Shown here in pieces: positions 24,170-34,800 of a DNA stretch of 64,000 bases. The translations under genes and the position numbers were made by a program. The notes beneath the pieces were generated by a model. The model searched no databases. It saw only the letters and a list, made by a program, of their open reading frames with translations, and had not been told where the DNA came from. Origin of the DNA: PLanc-01 sp034678485 (lineage in GTDB: Bacteria; Planctomycetota; Phycisphaerae; Sedimentisphaerales; Anaerobacaceae); contig JAXDBU010000134.1 in NCBI GenBank assembly GCA_034678485.1, positions 1-64,000 on the forward strand, in the 5' to 3' direction. The first letter of the stretch is position 1. The number at the start of each line of letters is the position of its first letter.

Positions 24170-26725
24170 ATGCGAAGAACGATCGTGGGCGGCTGTGTGG
24201 TCCTTCTGTGGGCCGGCGTCTGTTTTGCTCGTGGCGTCACGATCACCGGCAGGGTCGTCGATTGCGAGGCCCGACCGGTGGGCGAAGCGGAGGTGGCGGT
24301 CATCGAGAATGGTCCCGACTGGGACACGCAGCTTCAGGAGGCCAGGGTGTGCGGACCGATCGGGCGGACGGACGGCCAAGGTCTATTCGAGGTCAAGGCG
24401 GACGTTGAGTCCCTGCGCAACGCGTTCGTCGTCGTCCGGAAGCCGGGTCTGGCCATGGCCTGGGACAAAGCCCCGATAGAAGCCGGCAGCGCGAGCCACA
24501 TCCGCTTCCATCTGGTCATGGAGAAACCGGCGACAATCTCGGGCCGAGTGCTGGATAGGTTCGGCCGGGCGGTCGCTGGGGCAAACGTGCGGGCCGTGCC
24601 CAAGACCTCCTATCTGACGACACTGGACCAGAGTCCGATCTCCCTGCCGGAGTCGTGGCTGTCCGCCACGACCGACACGGAGGGCCGATTTCGGTTCGAT
24701 GCCTTCTCTGTAAATGTGCTCTGCGACTTCTGGGTCCGGACGCACGGTGACCCCGGCGCGTATACTTTCAGCACGCACTTTCTGCCCGGGTGCGGCTACG
24801 AGGTCGGGCGCACGGACATCCAGCTCGTCCTGCCCACCCTGCGCCGGGTCCAGGGTCGCGTCGTGGAACAGGGTTCGGGCCGACCCGTGGCCGGCGTGGA
24901 CTTGGAGATCTCGCCTCCCCGCGGCCAGAATCGCAGGGAGGACGTCAAGGATTCGTATCTCCTGTATCAGGCTCGTTCGGACGCGAACGGATTGTTCATA
25001 TTCCCGGGCGTGCCGGAGGGTGAACATGAGATCAGAGTGGCCTACCGTGAACGGGGATTGGCCGATTGGGTCGCCGAGCCGATCCCCGTCCAGGTCGGAG
25101 CGGACTACGACAGCGACAACGTGACCGTGCAGGTCGATCGGGGAGGGATCGTCGAGGTGCTAGCGCGCGATGCTCGGACCCACGAGGCCCTTGCCGGCAT
25201 CTGCATATCGGTGGCCGGCATCCTGTCTCCTTCTCAGCTCCCGCATACAGACAGCAAGGGCATCGCGCGGGCCCGTGTTCGGGCGGGAGAATCGAGTGTT
25301 CTGATATCGAGTGGCATTGCCCAGAACAGGGACTATCGAAGTTGGAGGTCCGCGAGTTCAGGTCCGAGCAGTCGGTTTGTCGTCGAGCGAGGCGAGACCG
25401 TCCGCCTGGAGGCGGACTTGGAACGCGCCAACAGGATACGTGGTACGGTCGTCGACCCAAATGGCAGAGCGGTGGTTGGAGCTACGGTCACATTGCATCC
25501 CCTGGGAACCGGCAGCCGGATCATCTCGAACGTGGGAGACGAGGGCGCCACAGATGCCGCGGGTCGATTCGAGTTCCCCTGCGGCGAGGCAGACCCTGTC
25601 GGCTGGCACGTGACTGCCTGCTGCGAAGAGCAAGGCGGGGCGGGCATTGCCGAGATCACCACGCTTCAAGAGCCTGTGAAGATCGCACTCAGACCCGCCG
25701 TGACCGTCAAGGGGACCGTCGTGACGGAAGACGGCATCGGAATCCCCTCGGCCCGCGTGGCTGTGTTGACCCATGTCAGTGGGGCGGTATCCAGCGTGAC
25801 GACGGAGACCCTGTGCGATGGCGGCGGCGTCTTTTCCATCCCGGCTGTGCTGCCGGCCGATGCCGCGGTCACACACAGGTTGTGCGTGGATGCCTCTGGC
25901 TATGGCCCGAAATCGTATGTGGACGTCGAGGTCTCGGATCAGGCCGGGGCGACGACCGATCTGGGCAGGATCGCCCTCCCTGTCGCCAACGAATCCCTCT
26001 CGGGAATCGTGGTGGATGCCAGCGACCAGCCTGCGGCGGGAATTCCGATCTTCTTACGCAGGGCTTCTCGCGAGGCAATCCAGCCCCAGAAGACGACAGC
26101 CACGGACGAGGGCGGCCGGTTCCGCTTCGAGCGGATATGCAAAGGCCCGGCGCACCTCCAGGCCAGTTTCTCCAACAGTCCTCGCGGCTGGGCCAGCACG
26201 AAAGTCGAAGCCGGCCGGCAGGACGTCCGGATCGTGCTGAAGCCTGGAGAACAGTCCGCGAACCTTCGCATCGCGGCCGGCCTCTCGCAGGGCTCTCCGC
26301 AGTACGTGAGCTTGGCGGGCAAGCAACTGGCCCAGGTCAAGGGCCTGGAATCCCTGGCGCCGCCGGAGGCCGCGGACAAGCCTGTGCTCATTTTGTTCAT
26401 GGACCAGCAACAGCGCCCGTCTCGCAGGATCGCGTCGGAACTGGCTGGACGGATGGATCTCCTCCGAGGAAAGGGAATCAAGATCGTGGCCATGCAGGTC
26501 GCCACGGTGGATCGTACGGAACTCGACCGGTGGTTCGCCGACCAGAAGATCCCGTTCCAAGCTCAGGTTCTCGAAGGCGACTTCAACAAACTGCGGTATG
26601 CCTGGGGAGTGCAGTCCCTGCCGTGGTTGATCCTGACGGACAAGGACCACGTCGTGCGGGCGGAGGGGTTCCAGCTCGGCGAACTCGATGGCATGCTGGC
26701 TCAGTCCACGGAGGCGCAGAAGTAG
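24170..26725 (+). CDS. secreted carboxypeptidase-regulatory-like repeat protein with redoxin-like C-terminus, third paralogue
   Basis: An 851-residue paralogue of the preceding gene. It has a signal peptide (MRRTIVGGCVVLLWAGVCFA), repeated CarboxypepD_reg-like domains (ITGRVVDCEARPVGEAEV, ISGRVLDRFGRAVAGANV, VKGTVVTEDGIGIPSARV and others) and a C-terminal thioredoxin fold with VLILFMDQQQRPSRR and WGVQSLPWLILTDKDHVV. Here even the single active-site Cys of its neighbours is replaced (Phe-Met), so thiol chemistry at that site is excluded. The ending ELDGMLAQSTEAQK is nearly the same as in the first paralogue (ELDGILAQTIGVQK), which points to recent duplication or gene conversion. Confidence 0.78.
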   Translation: MRRTIVGGCVVLLWAGVCFARGVTITGRVVDCEARPVGEAEVAVIENGPDWDTQLQEARVCGPIGRTDGQGLFEVKADVESLRNAFVVVRKPGLAMAWDKAPIEAGSASHIRFHLVMEKPATISGRVLDRFGRAVAGANVRAVPKTSYLTTLDQSPISLPESWLSATTDTEGRFRFDAFSVNVLCDFWVRTHGDPGAYTFSTHFLPGCGYEVGRTDIQLVLPTLRRVQGRVVEQGSGRPVAGVDLEISPPRGQNRREDVKDSYLLYQARSDANGLFIFPGVPEGEHEIRVAYRERGLADWVAEPIPVQVGADYDSDNVTVQVDRGGIVEVLARDARTHEALAGICISVAGILSPSQLPHTDSKGIARARVRAGESSVLISSGIAQNRDYRSWRSASSGPSSRFVVERGETVRLEADLERANRIRGTVVDPNGRAVVGATVTLHPLGTGSRIISNVGDEGATDAAGRFEFPCGEADPVGWHVTACCEEQGGAGIAEITTLQEPVKIALRPAVTVKGTVVTEDGIGIPSARVAVLTHVSGAVSSVTTETLCDGGGVFSIPAVLPADAAVTHRLCVDASGYGPKSYVDVEVSDQAGATTDLGRIALPVANESLSGIVVDASDQPAAGIPIFLRRASREAIQPQKTTATDEGGRFRFERICKGPAHLQASFSNSPRGWASTKVEAGRQDVRIVLKPGEQSANLRIAAGLSQGSPQYVSLAGKQLAQVKGLESLAPPEAADKPVLILFMDQQQRPSRRIASELAGRMDLLRGKGIKIVAMQVATVDRTELDRWFADQKIPFQAQVLEGDFNKLRYAWGVQSLPWLILTDKDHVVRAEGFQLGELDGMLAQSTEAQK

Positions 26726-26748
26726 GCCGGCTCATGCTTTGAAGAGCG

Positions 26749-26833
26749 AGCTTCACACAAAGGCACAAGGACACGAAGAAGACCGATGCAGAAATGGTCT
26801 CTGCAGTCCGTGGCTTCGTGGCTCTGTGTGAGA
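26749..26833. repeat. inverted repeat of the CACAAAGGCAC...GTGGCTCTGTGTG family
   Basis: AGCTTCACACAAAGGCACAAG (about 26748-26768) faces CGTGGCTTCGTGGCTCTGTGTG (about 26809-26830). It is a diverged member of the family at 3244-3314, placed between convergent genes. Confidence 0.6.
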
Positions 26834-27015
26834 CCGCTCTTTGCGAGATACCTGCGGAAGCCTGCCCTCGACCCGATCAGTGGCGGGGATCCATGCTTCT
26901 GACGCACGAAGCTTCACGAACGACGCACGACGCACCGGTTTGTAGGGTGGGCTGTGCCCACCGTTCTGGCGGTCGCCTCCCAAGAGACAGTAGCTGTCCT
27001 GGGTTCCCCGAGAAC

Positions 27016-27870
27016 TCATTGAGGAGGGGTATAGTCCAGAGCGACGCGAAATCCGATGTTCCGCTGGAAGGGGGCGCCCCACCAGCGAGAGGCGCAGCGG
27101 CAGTCCGCAGCGTCTTTGCCCACTTCACCGCCCCGAACAACACGCGCCTCCGCAGGAACACCGGGATTCTTCACAGGAGACGGCCCCTTAGGGTCGATAG
27201 TCCCGGCGTCCTGATAGTTTTTGGCCCAATAGTCCTGACACCATTCCCAGGCGTTCCCATGCATGTCGTAGAGAACGAATGAATTTGGCTTTTTCAAGCC
27301 TACAGGATGGTAGATCGCGGTATTAGAGTACCACGCGTATTCCTTTAGATTCTCATCACTGTCTCCGAAACAGAACCGACCACTACTACCCGCGCGACAT
27401 GCATACTCCCACTCCGCCTCAGTGGGGAGCCTTCCACCAACCTTGGCACAGAATGCAGCCGCCTGCCCCCAAGTGACCGAGTTCTGCGGATAGTCCCGCC
27501 CGGGAGCAGCAATCTGGTTCGGGTTCTTCCCCGTTATGGCCGCGTACTGGTCTTGTGTGACTTCGTATTTACCCAGGTAGAAAGGCCGCGTAATCTGTAC
27601 CTGTCTTACCGGGCCCTCGCAAGACTTCCTGCCCTTTTCGGAATCGGGAGAACCCATAGCGAAACTCCCCGCAGGAATCAAAACAAACTCCATACGAACG
27701 CCACTACCCAGATCGAGCGTCTTGTCTGATGGCTTGCCCGCATTCGGGTCTGTAGTGAACCTTGAAGGCTTCTGCCAAAGCGCCGCATTCTGGTTGATGT
27801 TCTCGACCATCGATTCACAACCCGCAATTAGTAGTACCATCATAATCAGATAGATCACACGACCGACCAT
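27016..27870 (-). CDS. SUMF1/formylglycine-generating-enzyme-like lipoprotein
   Basis: A 284-residue lipoprotein with the lipobox LIAGC near residue 18. The rest is a C-type-lectin-like FGE-sulfatase domain: FVLIPAGSFAMGSPDSEKG, YLGKYEVTQDQYAA, LPTEAEWEYACRAG, MHGNAWEWCQDYW and RCASRWWGAPFQRNIGFRV. Some relatives oxidise a cysteine of sulfatases to formylglycine; most bacterial ones with this short form have other or unknown roles. The catalytic cysteine pair of true FGEs is not clearly present, and no sulfatase gene is in the window, so enzyme activity is doubtful. The start ATG 27870 follows GGAAGGAG; the frame upstream is not protein-like. The ankyrin lipoprotein lies just upstream on the same strand. 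Confidence 0.88.
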   Translation of the reverse strand: MVGRVIYLIMMVLLIAGCESMVENINQNAALWQKPSRFTTDPNAGKPSDKTLDLGSGVRMEFVLIPAGSFAMGSPDSEKGRKSCEGPVRQVQITRPFYLGKYEVTQDQYAAITGKNPNQIAAPGRDYPQNSVTWGQAAAFCAKVGGRLPTEAEWEYACRAGSSGRFCFGDSDENLKEYAWYSNTAIYHPVGLKKPNSFVLYDMHGNAWEWCQDYWAKNYQDAGTIDPKGPSPVKNPGVPAEARVVRGGEVGKDAADCRCASRWWGAPFQRNIGFRVALDYTPPQ

Positions 27871-28021
27871 TGTTGTGCTCCTTCCAAGGATGTTGCCGTT
27901 CTGGGCGAACCACCGCCGCTGAGGATAGGCTCGCCGTCTATGCTGAAGCGTTAGATTGCGATCGGCTGCAACATGGGCACTGGCGAGTGGTTTCGATACG
28001 CTTTCCATTATCTTCGGGCAA

Positions 28022-29344
28022 TCATATAATACCCAAGCACTTCTTAGCGGCTGTCACGCAATCATTTGTCTTCTGACTGGAATCACGGCTCTGGTAGCAT
28101 TCCACGATCTGGCGACAGGCGGTAGCACACAGTTCGCACTGCTTTGCCTTGGCTTGGCACATCTTCTTCACTCGTGACAAATCGGACGTATCGCGCCACT
28201 CTGCCCGGTGTATCTCTTGTACGCCTGAAATCGCAGCTACCACGCTTCGTCCCAAAGCGCCGGCAAGCTCACGAACGAGGTCCTCTGTGAAGACTTGCGT
28301 TATCTGCTTGCTATACGTCCGGGCATCCTGCCTGTAGGCGAGGGACGCCTTTTCGTAGTAGTGGCCGGCCGCCGTGAAGTGTTGGACGGCGGCGTTCTTT
28401 CCCTCAGATTGTTCACACCATTTCGCGAGCAGCTTGCTACTCACAGCGGCCGCGTAGAGACCTTCCGGGGCGTCCTCAACATAGTTCGACTTGGCTCCAA
28501 CACTAATGAGATACTCTGCAGTCTCAATGTTGTCGTTACACGCAGCAAAGTCCAAGCAGGAGAACTTCCGTGTTGGATGCTGTGCATTGACTTCAGCGCC
28601 TGCATTCACCAGTTGTTTTGCACTGCCAGCATCGTTCTCCCTTGCTGCGAACATCAAAGCGGTAAAACCCGTTGAACTGACGCGATTGACATCGGCGCCT
28701 TTTGCGATCAAGAGACCCACAATATCGCTGTGCTTTCGCCCGCCAGCATCCATTACCGGAGTCACTTGCTCAGAGTCTGTGATGTTGACATCGGCGCCGT
28801 TCTCGAGCAGTGCCTTCACGACACTGGCGTGCCCGTGATAGGCTGATATGGACAAGGCCGTACCAAAACCGAAGTTGGCATTGACATCGGCACCCTGAGA
28901 AATGAGAAATGACACCATGTCAACGTGCCCTGCATAGGATGCAACCATCAGGGCGGTCACGCTGTCTGCGGTCTTGGCATCGATCTTCGCACCACGCTCC
29001 AGCAAAAGGCGAGCAACAGGCACATCCCCACGGGCGGCGGCGTGATAGAGGGGTGTGCCAACACTGCGTACGTCGGCATCAGCACCCGCATCCAAGAGTC
29101 GCCTGACGACTTCCACTTGGCCCTCAAGTGCCGCCCAGTGCAGCGGTGCATTGCCCGTACAATCGATGTCATTTATGTATCGGCCGCGCTCGATGAGTCT
29201 GAGGGCTTTATCGGTATTGCCGGCCCTTATTGCTGCGTGCAAAGGATACGAGGGACCGCATCCTGTAAGTAACGTTAGGCCAAAGAAGAGGCAAGCTACG
29301 AAGAAGGCAAGAGAGCTGACCTTGTTCACGAGTGCGGGTCTCAT
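28022..29344 (-). CDS. ankyrin-repeat lipoprotein
   Basis: A 440-residue protein with a lipobox (LTLLTGC) at about residue 30. About nine ankyrin repeats follow, recognisable by TPLHxAAxxGxxxxVxxLLxxGADVN variants such as APLHWAALEGQVEVVRRLL and TALMVASYAGHVDMVSFLI. The last 130 residues are alpha-helical and end in a Cys-rich segment (CELCATACRQIVECYQ and KKCLGII). GGAAGG stands nine bases before the ATG at 29344; an ATG nine bases further up is an alternative. The protein is probably tethered to the membrane facing the periplasm. The binding partner is unknown. Confidence 0.87.
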   Translation of the reverse strand: MRPALVNKVSSLAFFVACLFFGLTLLTGCGPSYPLHAAIRAGNTDKALRLIERGRYINDIDCTGNAPLHWAALEGQVEVVRRLLDAGADADVRSVGTPLYHAAARGDVPVARLLLERGAKIDAKTADSVTALMVASYAGHVDMVSFLISQGADVNANFGFGTALSISAYHGHASVVKALLENGADVNITDSEQVTPVMDAGGRKHSDIVGLLIAKGADVNRVSSTGFTALMFAARENDAGSAKQLVNAGAEVNAQHPTRKFSCLDFAACNDNIETAEYLISVGAKSNYVEDAPEGLYAAAVSSKLLAKWCEQSEGKNAAVQHFTAAGHYYEKASLAYRQDARTYSKQITQVFTEDLVRELAGALGRSVVAAISGVQEIHRAEWRDTSDLSRVKKMCQAKAKQCELCATACRQIVECYQSRDSSQKTNDCVTAAKKCLGII

Positions 29345-29966
29345 GGCAGGCATCCTTCCTGCCGGTGAACATCTACCACCGCGTAATTCAGGAGACGGTG
29401 AAGGACGTTGACCGCAAAAGAAGACTATTTGTCCAACTACCCCGAGGAACAAGTACTGTCCCGAGAAACAAGCAGCCATCCAGGGTCTGCCAATCGAGTT
29501 CATGAACCACTCTCCTATACGGTATGCGCCTTATGATACCCACGCAGTGAAGCCGACTGCAATAGCTCGGGCAATCGGCTGTGAACTATTTCGGTGTGAG
29601 AAGCATCTGTTCTGGCGCAAGATCGGGCAGCTTCTTCCTTCTGTGGTGTGTCCCTGCGTCCTTCTTGTCGTAGCCCAGCCATACGTGCATTCGCCTTTAT
29701 CCAGAAGCCATGCTCAATCGTAAGCTCCTGTATGCGCCTGGATCAACTGTGTGGAATCTGCGAAGGTGTATCAAGCGTGTCAGGCACATCTTCTCCATAT
29801 GGTCGCGTAACTCTTTATTGAAAAAGAGCTTAGAGGCGCCGCCCACTTCTTGGTTATTGCCATTTAGGGTACCATGGCGGAGGCTCGAGTGCGGCAAACT
29901 CTCGCGGGTGGTATCCGCCGTTTACGCTGGGTTTATGCGGCTTCGAGGCGGCTCGATTCAGACGCG
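29345..29966. other. gap without a supported gene
   Basis: About 620 bases between two minus-strand genes. Short open frames here lack ribosome sites and protein-like composition. A small AT-rich hairpin (CTCTTTATTGAAAAAGAG, near 29812) is the only structure I note. Confidence 0.4.
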
Positions 29967-31307
29967 TCAAGGCGACTTGTTCTCCGTGGATCGCAGGTCT
30001 TCGACGTTTGTCGGACTACCCTCATAGGTGTTGCCCTGGAGGGAGATCCGGCGGGCCTGGGCGCCGATGCGAATGCCCACTTTCTGATTTCCGCCGGCCG
30101 TATTCTCGATCCGCGTGTCGCGGATCGTGATGTCGTGGGTCTGTCCCTGGATGTCGATCCCGATTCCTGGCTTGCCCGCGCCGGTGTTGCGGATCAGGCA
30201 ACCCTCGACCCGATTGCGGTGGCCGCAGCGGAATTCGCCGGCCTCGCTGCGAAAGAGGATGCCCACCTCGCCGTTTCGTTCGATGACGCAATTCCGTACG
30301 GTGTTGTCTGTGTCGCGGTGACCGATGCTGATCCCGTAGTTGGTGTTCTCCGAGAGGGTGCAGTCCTCCACGAGGCCGTCGGAGACGCCCCAGCAGAAGA
30401 AGATCCCCTGGCTGTTGCCCCTGGACTCGCAGGCGCGGAAGACCGGCCGTTGCGAGCCACTGCCTGGATGGAACCCGAGGTCGGCGTTGTTCAGGGACTG
30501 GCAGTGCTCGAACTGAATGTCGTCGCAGACCTGGAAGCTGAATCCGTCGCCGTTGTAGTTCCTCGCAATCACGTTGCGGAATCGCCAGCGGTTGCAGTTC
30601 TGGATGAAGACCGCGCCGGCGAAGTTGCCGTTGATGTGCTCGTTGTGGTCCCGATTGCCGTCGAGGACGAGGTCTTCGATCCGCACGTCGTCGACGTCCT
30701 CGGCGGTGAGGATCGGAAAGACGGTCGCGGCCGTCGCGTCCTTCTCCGTCCAGAAGTTCTCCTCGGTCATCCGGCTCAGGAACAGGACGTTCCCCTCGAT
30801 CGCGGTGATCGTCGCCCGCAGAACCTCGTACTGCCAGGCGCCGGGACCGGTGCTCGATCGGAGCATGACGCCGTCGCCCGGCGCGAAGCCCGCGGCCTCG
30901 CTCACCGCGACGCCGTACTCGTACCAGTCCGAATCCCTGGAGAGCTTCGCGGAAACGCTGGCGCCCTTTCTCAGGACGGTCGTCTCACCCGAGCCGCGCA
31001 GGGTGACATGAGGGCGCAGATAGATGGCGTTTCGCAGCTCGTACACCCCAGGCAGGACGCGAAGCGTGCCGCCGCCCAGTCGGTGCAGATAGTCGATGCC
31101 TGCCTGGATGACCTTGTCGTCGGAGCCTTGGAGATCGCCTTCTTTCTGACCGACCGTCAGGACCAGAGTCTGTTTGCTGCGCATCGGGCGATTGCTCGCG
31201 GCCACTGCCTGTGCCGGCGCAGGTGCTTGCTCAGGCATCTGGCCCGCCGCACAGACCGCCAACACCACCAGGGAGATTCTCACCGCAACCATGTACTCGT
31301 GCAGCAT
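29967..31307 (-). CDS. secreted right-handed beta-helix (pectate-lyase-like) protein
   Basis: A 446-residue protein with a signal peptide (ISLVVLAVCAAGQMP). Residues about 70-130 match the start of pectin-lyase-fold proteins (IQAGIDYLHRLGGGTLRVL, YELRNAIYLRPHVTLRG). Residues 190-430 are parallel beta-helix coils with periodic N/D-x-x-V/I and C-x-V/I steps (CEFRGN-type turns such as NCNRWRFRNVIARNYNGDG). Proteins of this type are polysaccharide lyases, hydrolases or epimerases; no catalytic residues can be assigned by eye. The ATG at 31307 has AAAGGTG upstream. Given the rhamnosidase cluster further right, a glycan substrate is plausible. Confidence 0.82.
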   Translation of the reverse strand: MLHEYMVAVRISLVVLAVCAAGQMPEQAPAPAQAVAASNRPMRSKQTLVLTVGQKEGDLQGSDDKVIQAGIDYLHRLGGGTLRVLPGVYELRNAIYLRPHVTLRGSGETTVLRKGASVSAKLSRDSDWYEYGVAVSEAAGFAPGDGVMLRSSTGPGAWQYEVLRATITAIEGNVLFLSRMTEENFWTEKDATAATVFPILTAEDVDDVRIEDLVLDGNRDHNEHINGNFAGAVFIQNCNRWRFRNVIARNYNGDGFSFQVCDDIQFEHCQSLNNADLGFHPGSGSQRPVFRACESRGNSQGIFFCWGVSDGLVEDCTLSENTNYGISIGHRDTDNTVRNCVIERNGEVGILFRSEAGEFRCGHRNRVEGCLIRNTGAGKPGIGIDIQGQTHDITIRDTRIENTAGGNQKVGIRIGAQARRISLQGNTYEGSPTNVEDLRSTENKSP

Positions 31308-31820
31308 CTCGGCACCTTTCATCTTGTCATGTCTGATCCGTATTGTAGCGAAGGCGAGGGGCGGAGCAAATTGGAATCCCGCCTCAGACGGCGACCACGG
31401 CTGTTGCCGTGTCCGAAGAACACCGTTTTTTCCTTGGCGGATGCCTCCCAGTAGTCTATAATCAGGCGCGTGTGGTACGGCTGGCAGCATCATGCCAGGT
31501 TGGCGCCTCGTTCTGCAAGGCCAACCAGCAACCACACAACGAGTATCACCTGACGCATTGCCGCTTTGCCTTCAAACGACGGGCCGGATCGAGCGGTTCT
31601 CGCATGTCGCCGAACGAGTCCGGGGGCCAGGTGAAAGACACGAGTCGTGGAGTGGGTTCTCGTGGGGAAGGGATGTGAGCTTCGGCTCGTTCCGAGGGAG
31701 CGCTCTTTCTCGACACACGTGCAGCCCTTCTGTCGCGAGCCCATCGTCCAACAAGCCATCACACTGCCTGACGCGGGGCTGGATTCCTCACGCTGGGCCA
31801 TTCTTCACAGGAGAAGAACC
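31308..31820. other. divergent intergenic region
   Basis: About 510 bases between the beta-helix gene and the large CARDB gene. Open frames in it are shadows without ribosome sites. No repeat or hairpin stands out. Confidence 0.4.
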
Positions 31821-34800
31821 ATGAACAGATCTCACATGATTCTGCTGGCCGTGGCGATGACCACCCTCGCTCTGGCATCCAGCGCAGAGGCGTACACCAT
31901 GGAGAGGATGTACCCCCCTTCCGCGTCTGTTTCCGTGCCGGCCACATGGGAGGCTCGAATCTTGACCTTTCATGCGCGTTTCGGCGGCTTGACATGGCCG
32001 TACATTTGGCATCAGGCCGACTGGTACTGGGATGGCGAGTTGTGGTACTCGGACGATGGCCTCGGTGGGCAGGCCGTCGATAGCTACTGTCTGTTTCTCG
32101 GGACTGAGATTGGAACGCACACCATCAAGGTTCGTGCCAAATACGACAGTATGCCCTTCGGCGTCCACGTGTGGACCGATTATCTCACATGGACGCTCAC
32201 CATCGTCGACCCCGAGACATACACAATTGAGAGAGTGAACCCGGTTGAGGAGTCTTGTAGGGTGCCGCTGACGACTTCTCCCGAGTTCAAGGCGAGTTTT
32301 GGGGGCCTCGTGTCAGGGGCCACTTGGGATCGGGCCCAATGGTACGTGGACGGCGAACTCAAGAAGACAGAGGCCATGGGTGGGCAAGCCGACGACAGTA
32401 TCTTCTACCCCTCTTTCACCACGGCGGGAACCCATACAGTCAAGGTCAGGGCCCTGTATTGGCTCAGCGCCTATCCCGTAACGACTCGCGATCTTACCTG
32501 GACCGTCGTGGTGGAAGGCCACGCCCCCAGCGGAACCATGGTCAGTCCGAGCAGTCCCATGACGATCCTCCAGGGCACGTTACAAACGTTCGTGTTGGAA
32601 GGCGTCGATCCCGCGGATGATCTGCAGTTTTGCGATGTATTTCTCGATGGCATATTTCAGACGAGCGTTCCGTTCAGCGGCGCCGCCAGCGGCAGCACCG
32701 CGGAATGGACCTGCACATTCAACACGCTCGGGACACATCGCGTTTGGTTTACCCCTATCGATTCGGCCAGTAATTCCGGGGTGGCCTGTACATGGGTCGT
32801 CCACGTGGAAGCCGAATCCCAGCAGGCTGGGCTGAATATCCTGGTCGTTGGACTGGACGCACAGGGACAAGCCACGGGGGCCCTCCCTGACGCGAAAGTC
32901 GATCTTGCCGGCCCGGGAGCGGCGACGACCGCGACCGTGGACGGACAGGGCCGGCTCGCGCTGGCGGGCTTGATCGCGGGGACGTACACCGTGAGCGTGA
33001 GCAGGGACGGGTATTACGCACAGAGCCGCAGCGTGTCGCTGGCGGCGGGCGAGACGAAGGACGAGGTGTTCCGCCTGACGCCGGAATCGCAGGAGCCCGT
33101 GGCGTTCGACTTCGCTTCGCCCGACGGCAAGTACTTCATCGAAGGTCTGCCGGGCGACCTGTCTTTCTCCTGCATCGTAGCATGGAACGGCCAGCCGGGC
33201 TCGGTAAACTTCAACGTGGGCGGGACTTCGTATCCGGCGAAGGTCACCGACCTTGGCGAAGGCAAGGCACTGGCGACCCTGACCATCCCGGCGCCAGCAG
33301 ACGTTGTCCCGTGCAGTGAAATCGAGGCCGTGGTCGAGACCCTGGAAGGAAAGACAGCCGTGCTGCGCACGGGAGACTTTGTGTATAACCTCGACGCGAG
33401 GCTCCGTTACTACGGCTATCTCGGCGAGGAGTACTTTGGGTGGAAGACTTCCGGGCCGACTCTATTGACCGGAGCGATGACGTTCTATGACAAGAAGGAG
33501 GTGTCACTTGTTCTGTTCGATACCACCTCCAGCAGCAACCCGCTATCGATGAAGGCCTCCCTGGGTTACCAGCATCAACTGACCTATGACCCGTGGACCG
33601 GAATATTCACCCGGTCGAACGGGGGTTTCGGCAGGTTCAACCTGAGCCTCAAAGGCACCCGTGGGGGTATTCCATTGGATTTTCTGGGTGATGGACGTAT
33701 CGACGTGGCCGCAAACGAGACCATTCTGCTGGCGGTTTGGGGCTGTGATGCTCCGACGAGCACGTCGTCGTTTCGGGTGTCGTTTGCGGGCAAGACAGGT
33801 ATCGGAGGACCGGTTGTCAACGTTGTGAGCGTTGCCTTCCCACCGGCAGCCACTCCGATCAGAATCCTACAGAAGACCCCTGTTATCGGGAAACTCATCG
33901 ACTCGTTGAAGCTGCGTCTGTTCATGATCTTGGGGGGAGGAATCATAGGAAAATCCGACCCCACCAAGCCGGCGGACTGCTGGTTCGGAACCAGCTCGAC
34001 GTCCGCAACGCTGACCTTTGGACTCGAAGCCCAGATGCTGTTCGCATACAAGAAATGGGGCTGGAACCTGGAGGCGGGCGTCTATGTGGGCGGGACGGGC
34101 ACTCCCGAGTTCCAATTCTGTCCGGACTTCGTATTTGAAGGCGTCACGCTCCGAGCGTACGTCGGCGTGTTTGCCTCCGCTTGGTCATTCCGGTATTCAG
34201 GAGAGGTGGGGATGACAATCCGCCTCGGGCCCGATCAACCCGGTGAGGTCCTGGCGATCGCGTCGATCCCCGGGTCCTGCCCGGAGGGCTCCTGGCAGCC
34301 GATCGGGGATAGCTGTCTTCGCTGGGGACGGACGAACCTTCTGGCAGTCGAGGACGATTCGGGCGGACGATTGCACAGTCTGTCCGCCCAGGGCGAATCC
34401 ACGCGGGAAGCCGTACTGGTGGAGAACGTCGTGCCGCTGGCGAATCCTGTCATACTGTCGAGCGTGTCGGACAGACAGATCCTGTTTTGTCTGCACGATC
34501 CGAACAAGCCGTGGTATGCCGCGACGGATATCGGCATGCTGCGTCAGGCAGACGAGCAGCCGTGGACACTCGACCGGATTGCGGATGACCTGGCGGCAGA
34601 GTTCAGCCCGAGTGTCGTCACGACGGATTCCGGCGCGACCCTGGCAACGTGGGAACGGGTCTCGGGGGACGCCTCGGACGCCAATGCACCGGATCAGATT
34701 GCTCCTCATCTGGAGATTGTCGCTGCTTGGTTCGACCCGAAGACAGGCTTCTGGAGCGAGCGGCAACAACTCACCTCCAACGCTGCGGCCGACCATCAGC

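Noticed and set aside
24147..24170. UGA ending the second redoxin-like protein as Sec
   Set aside because: The next bases are the ribosome site of the following gene and there is no SECIS-like stem.
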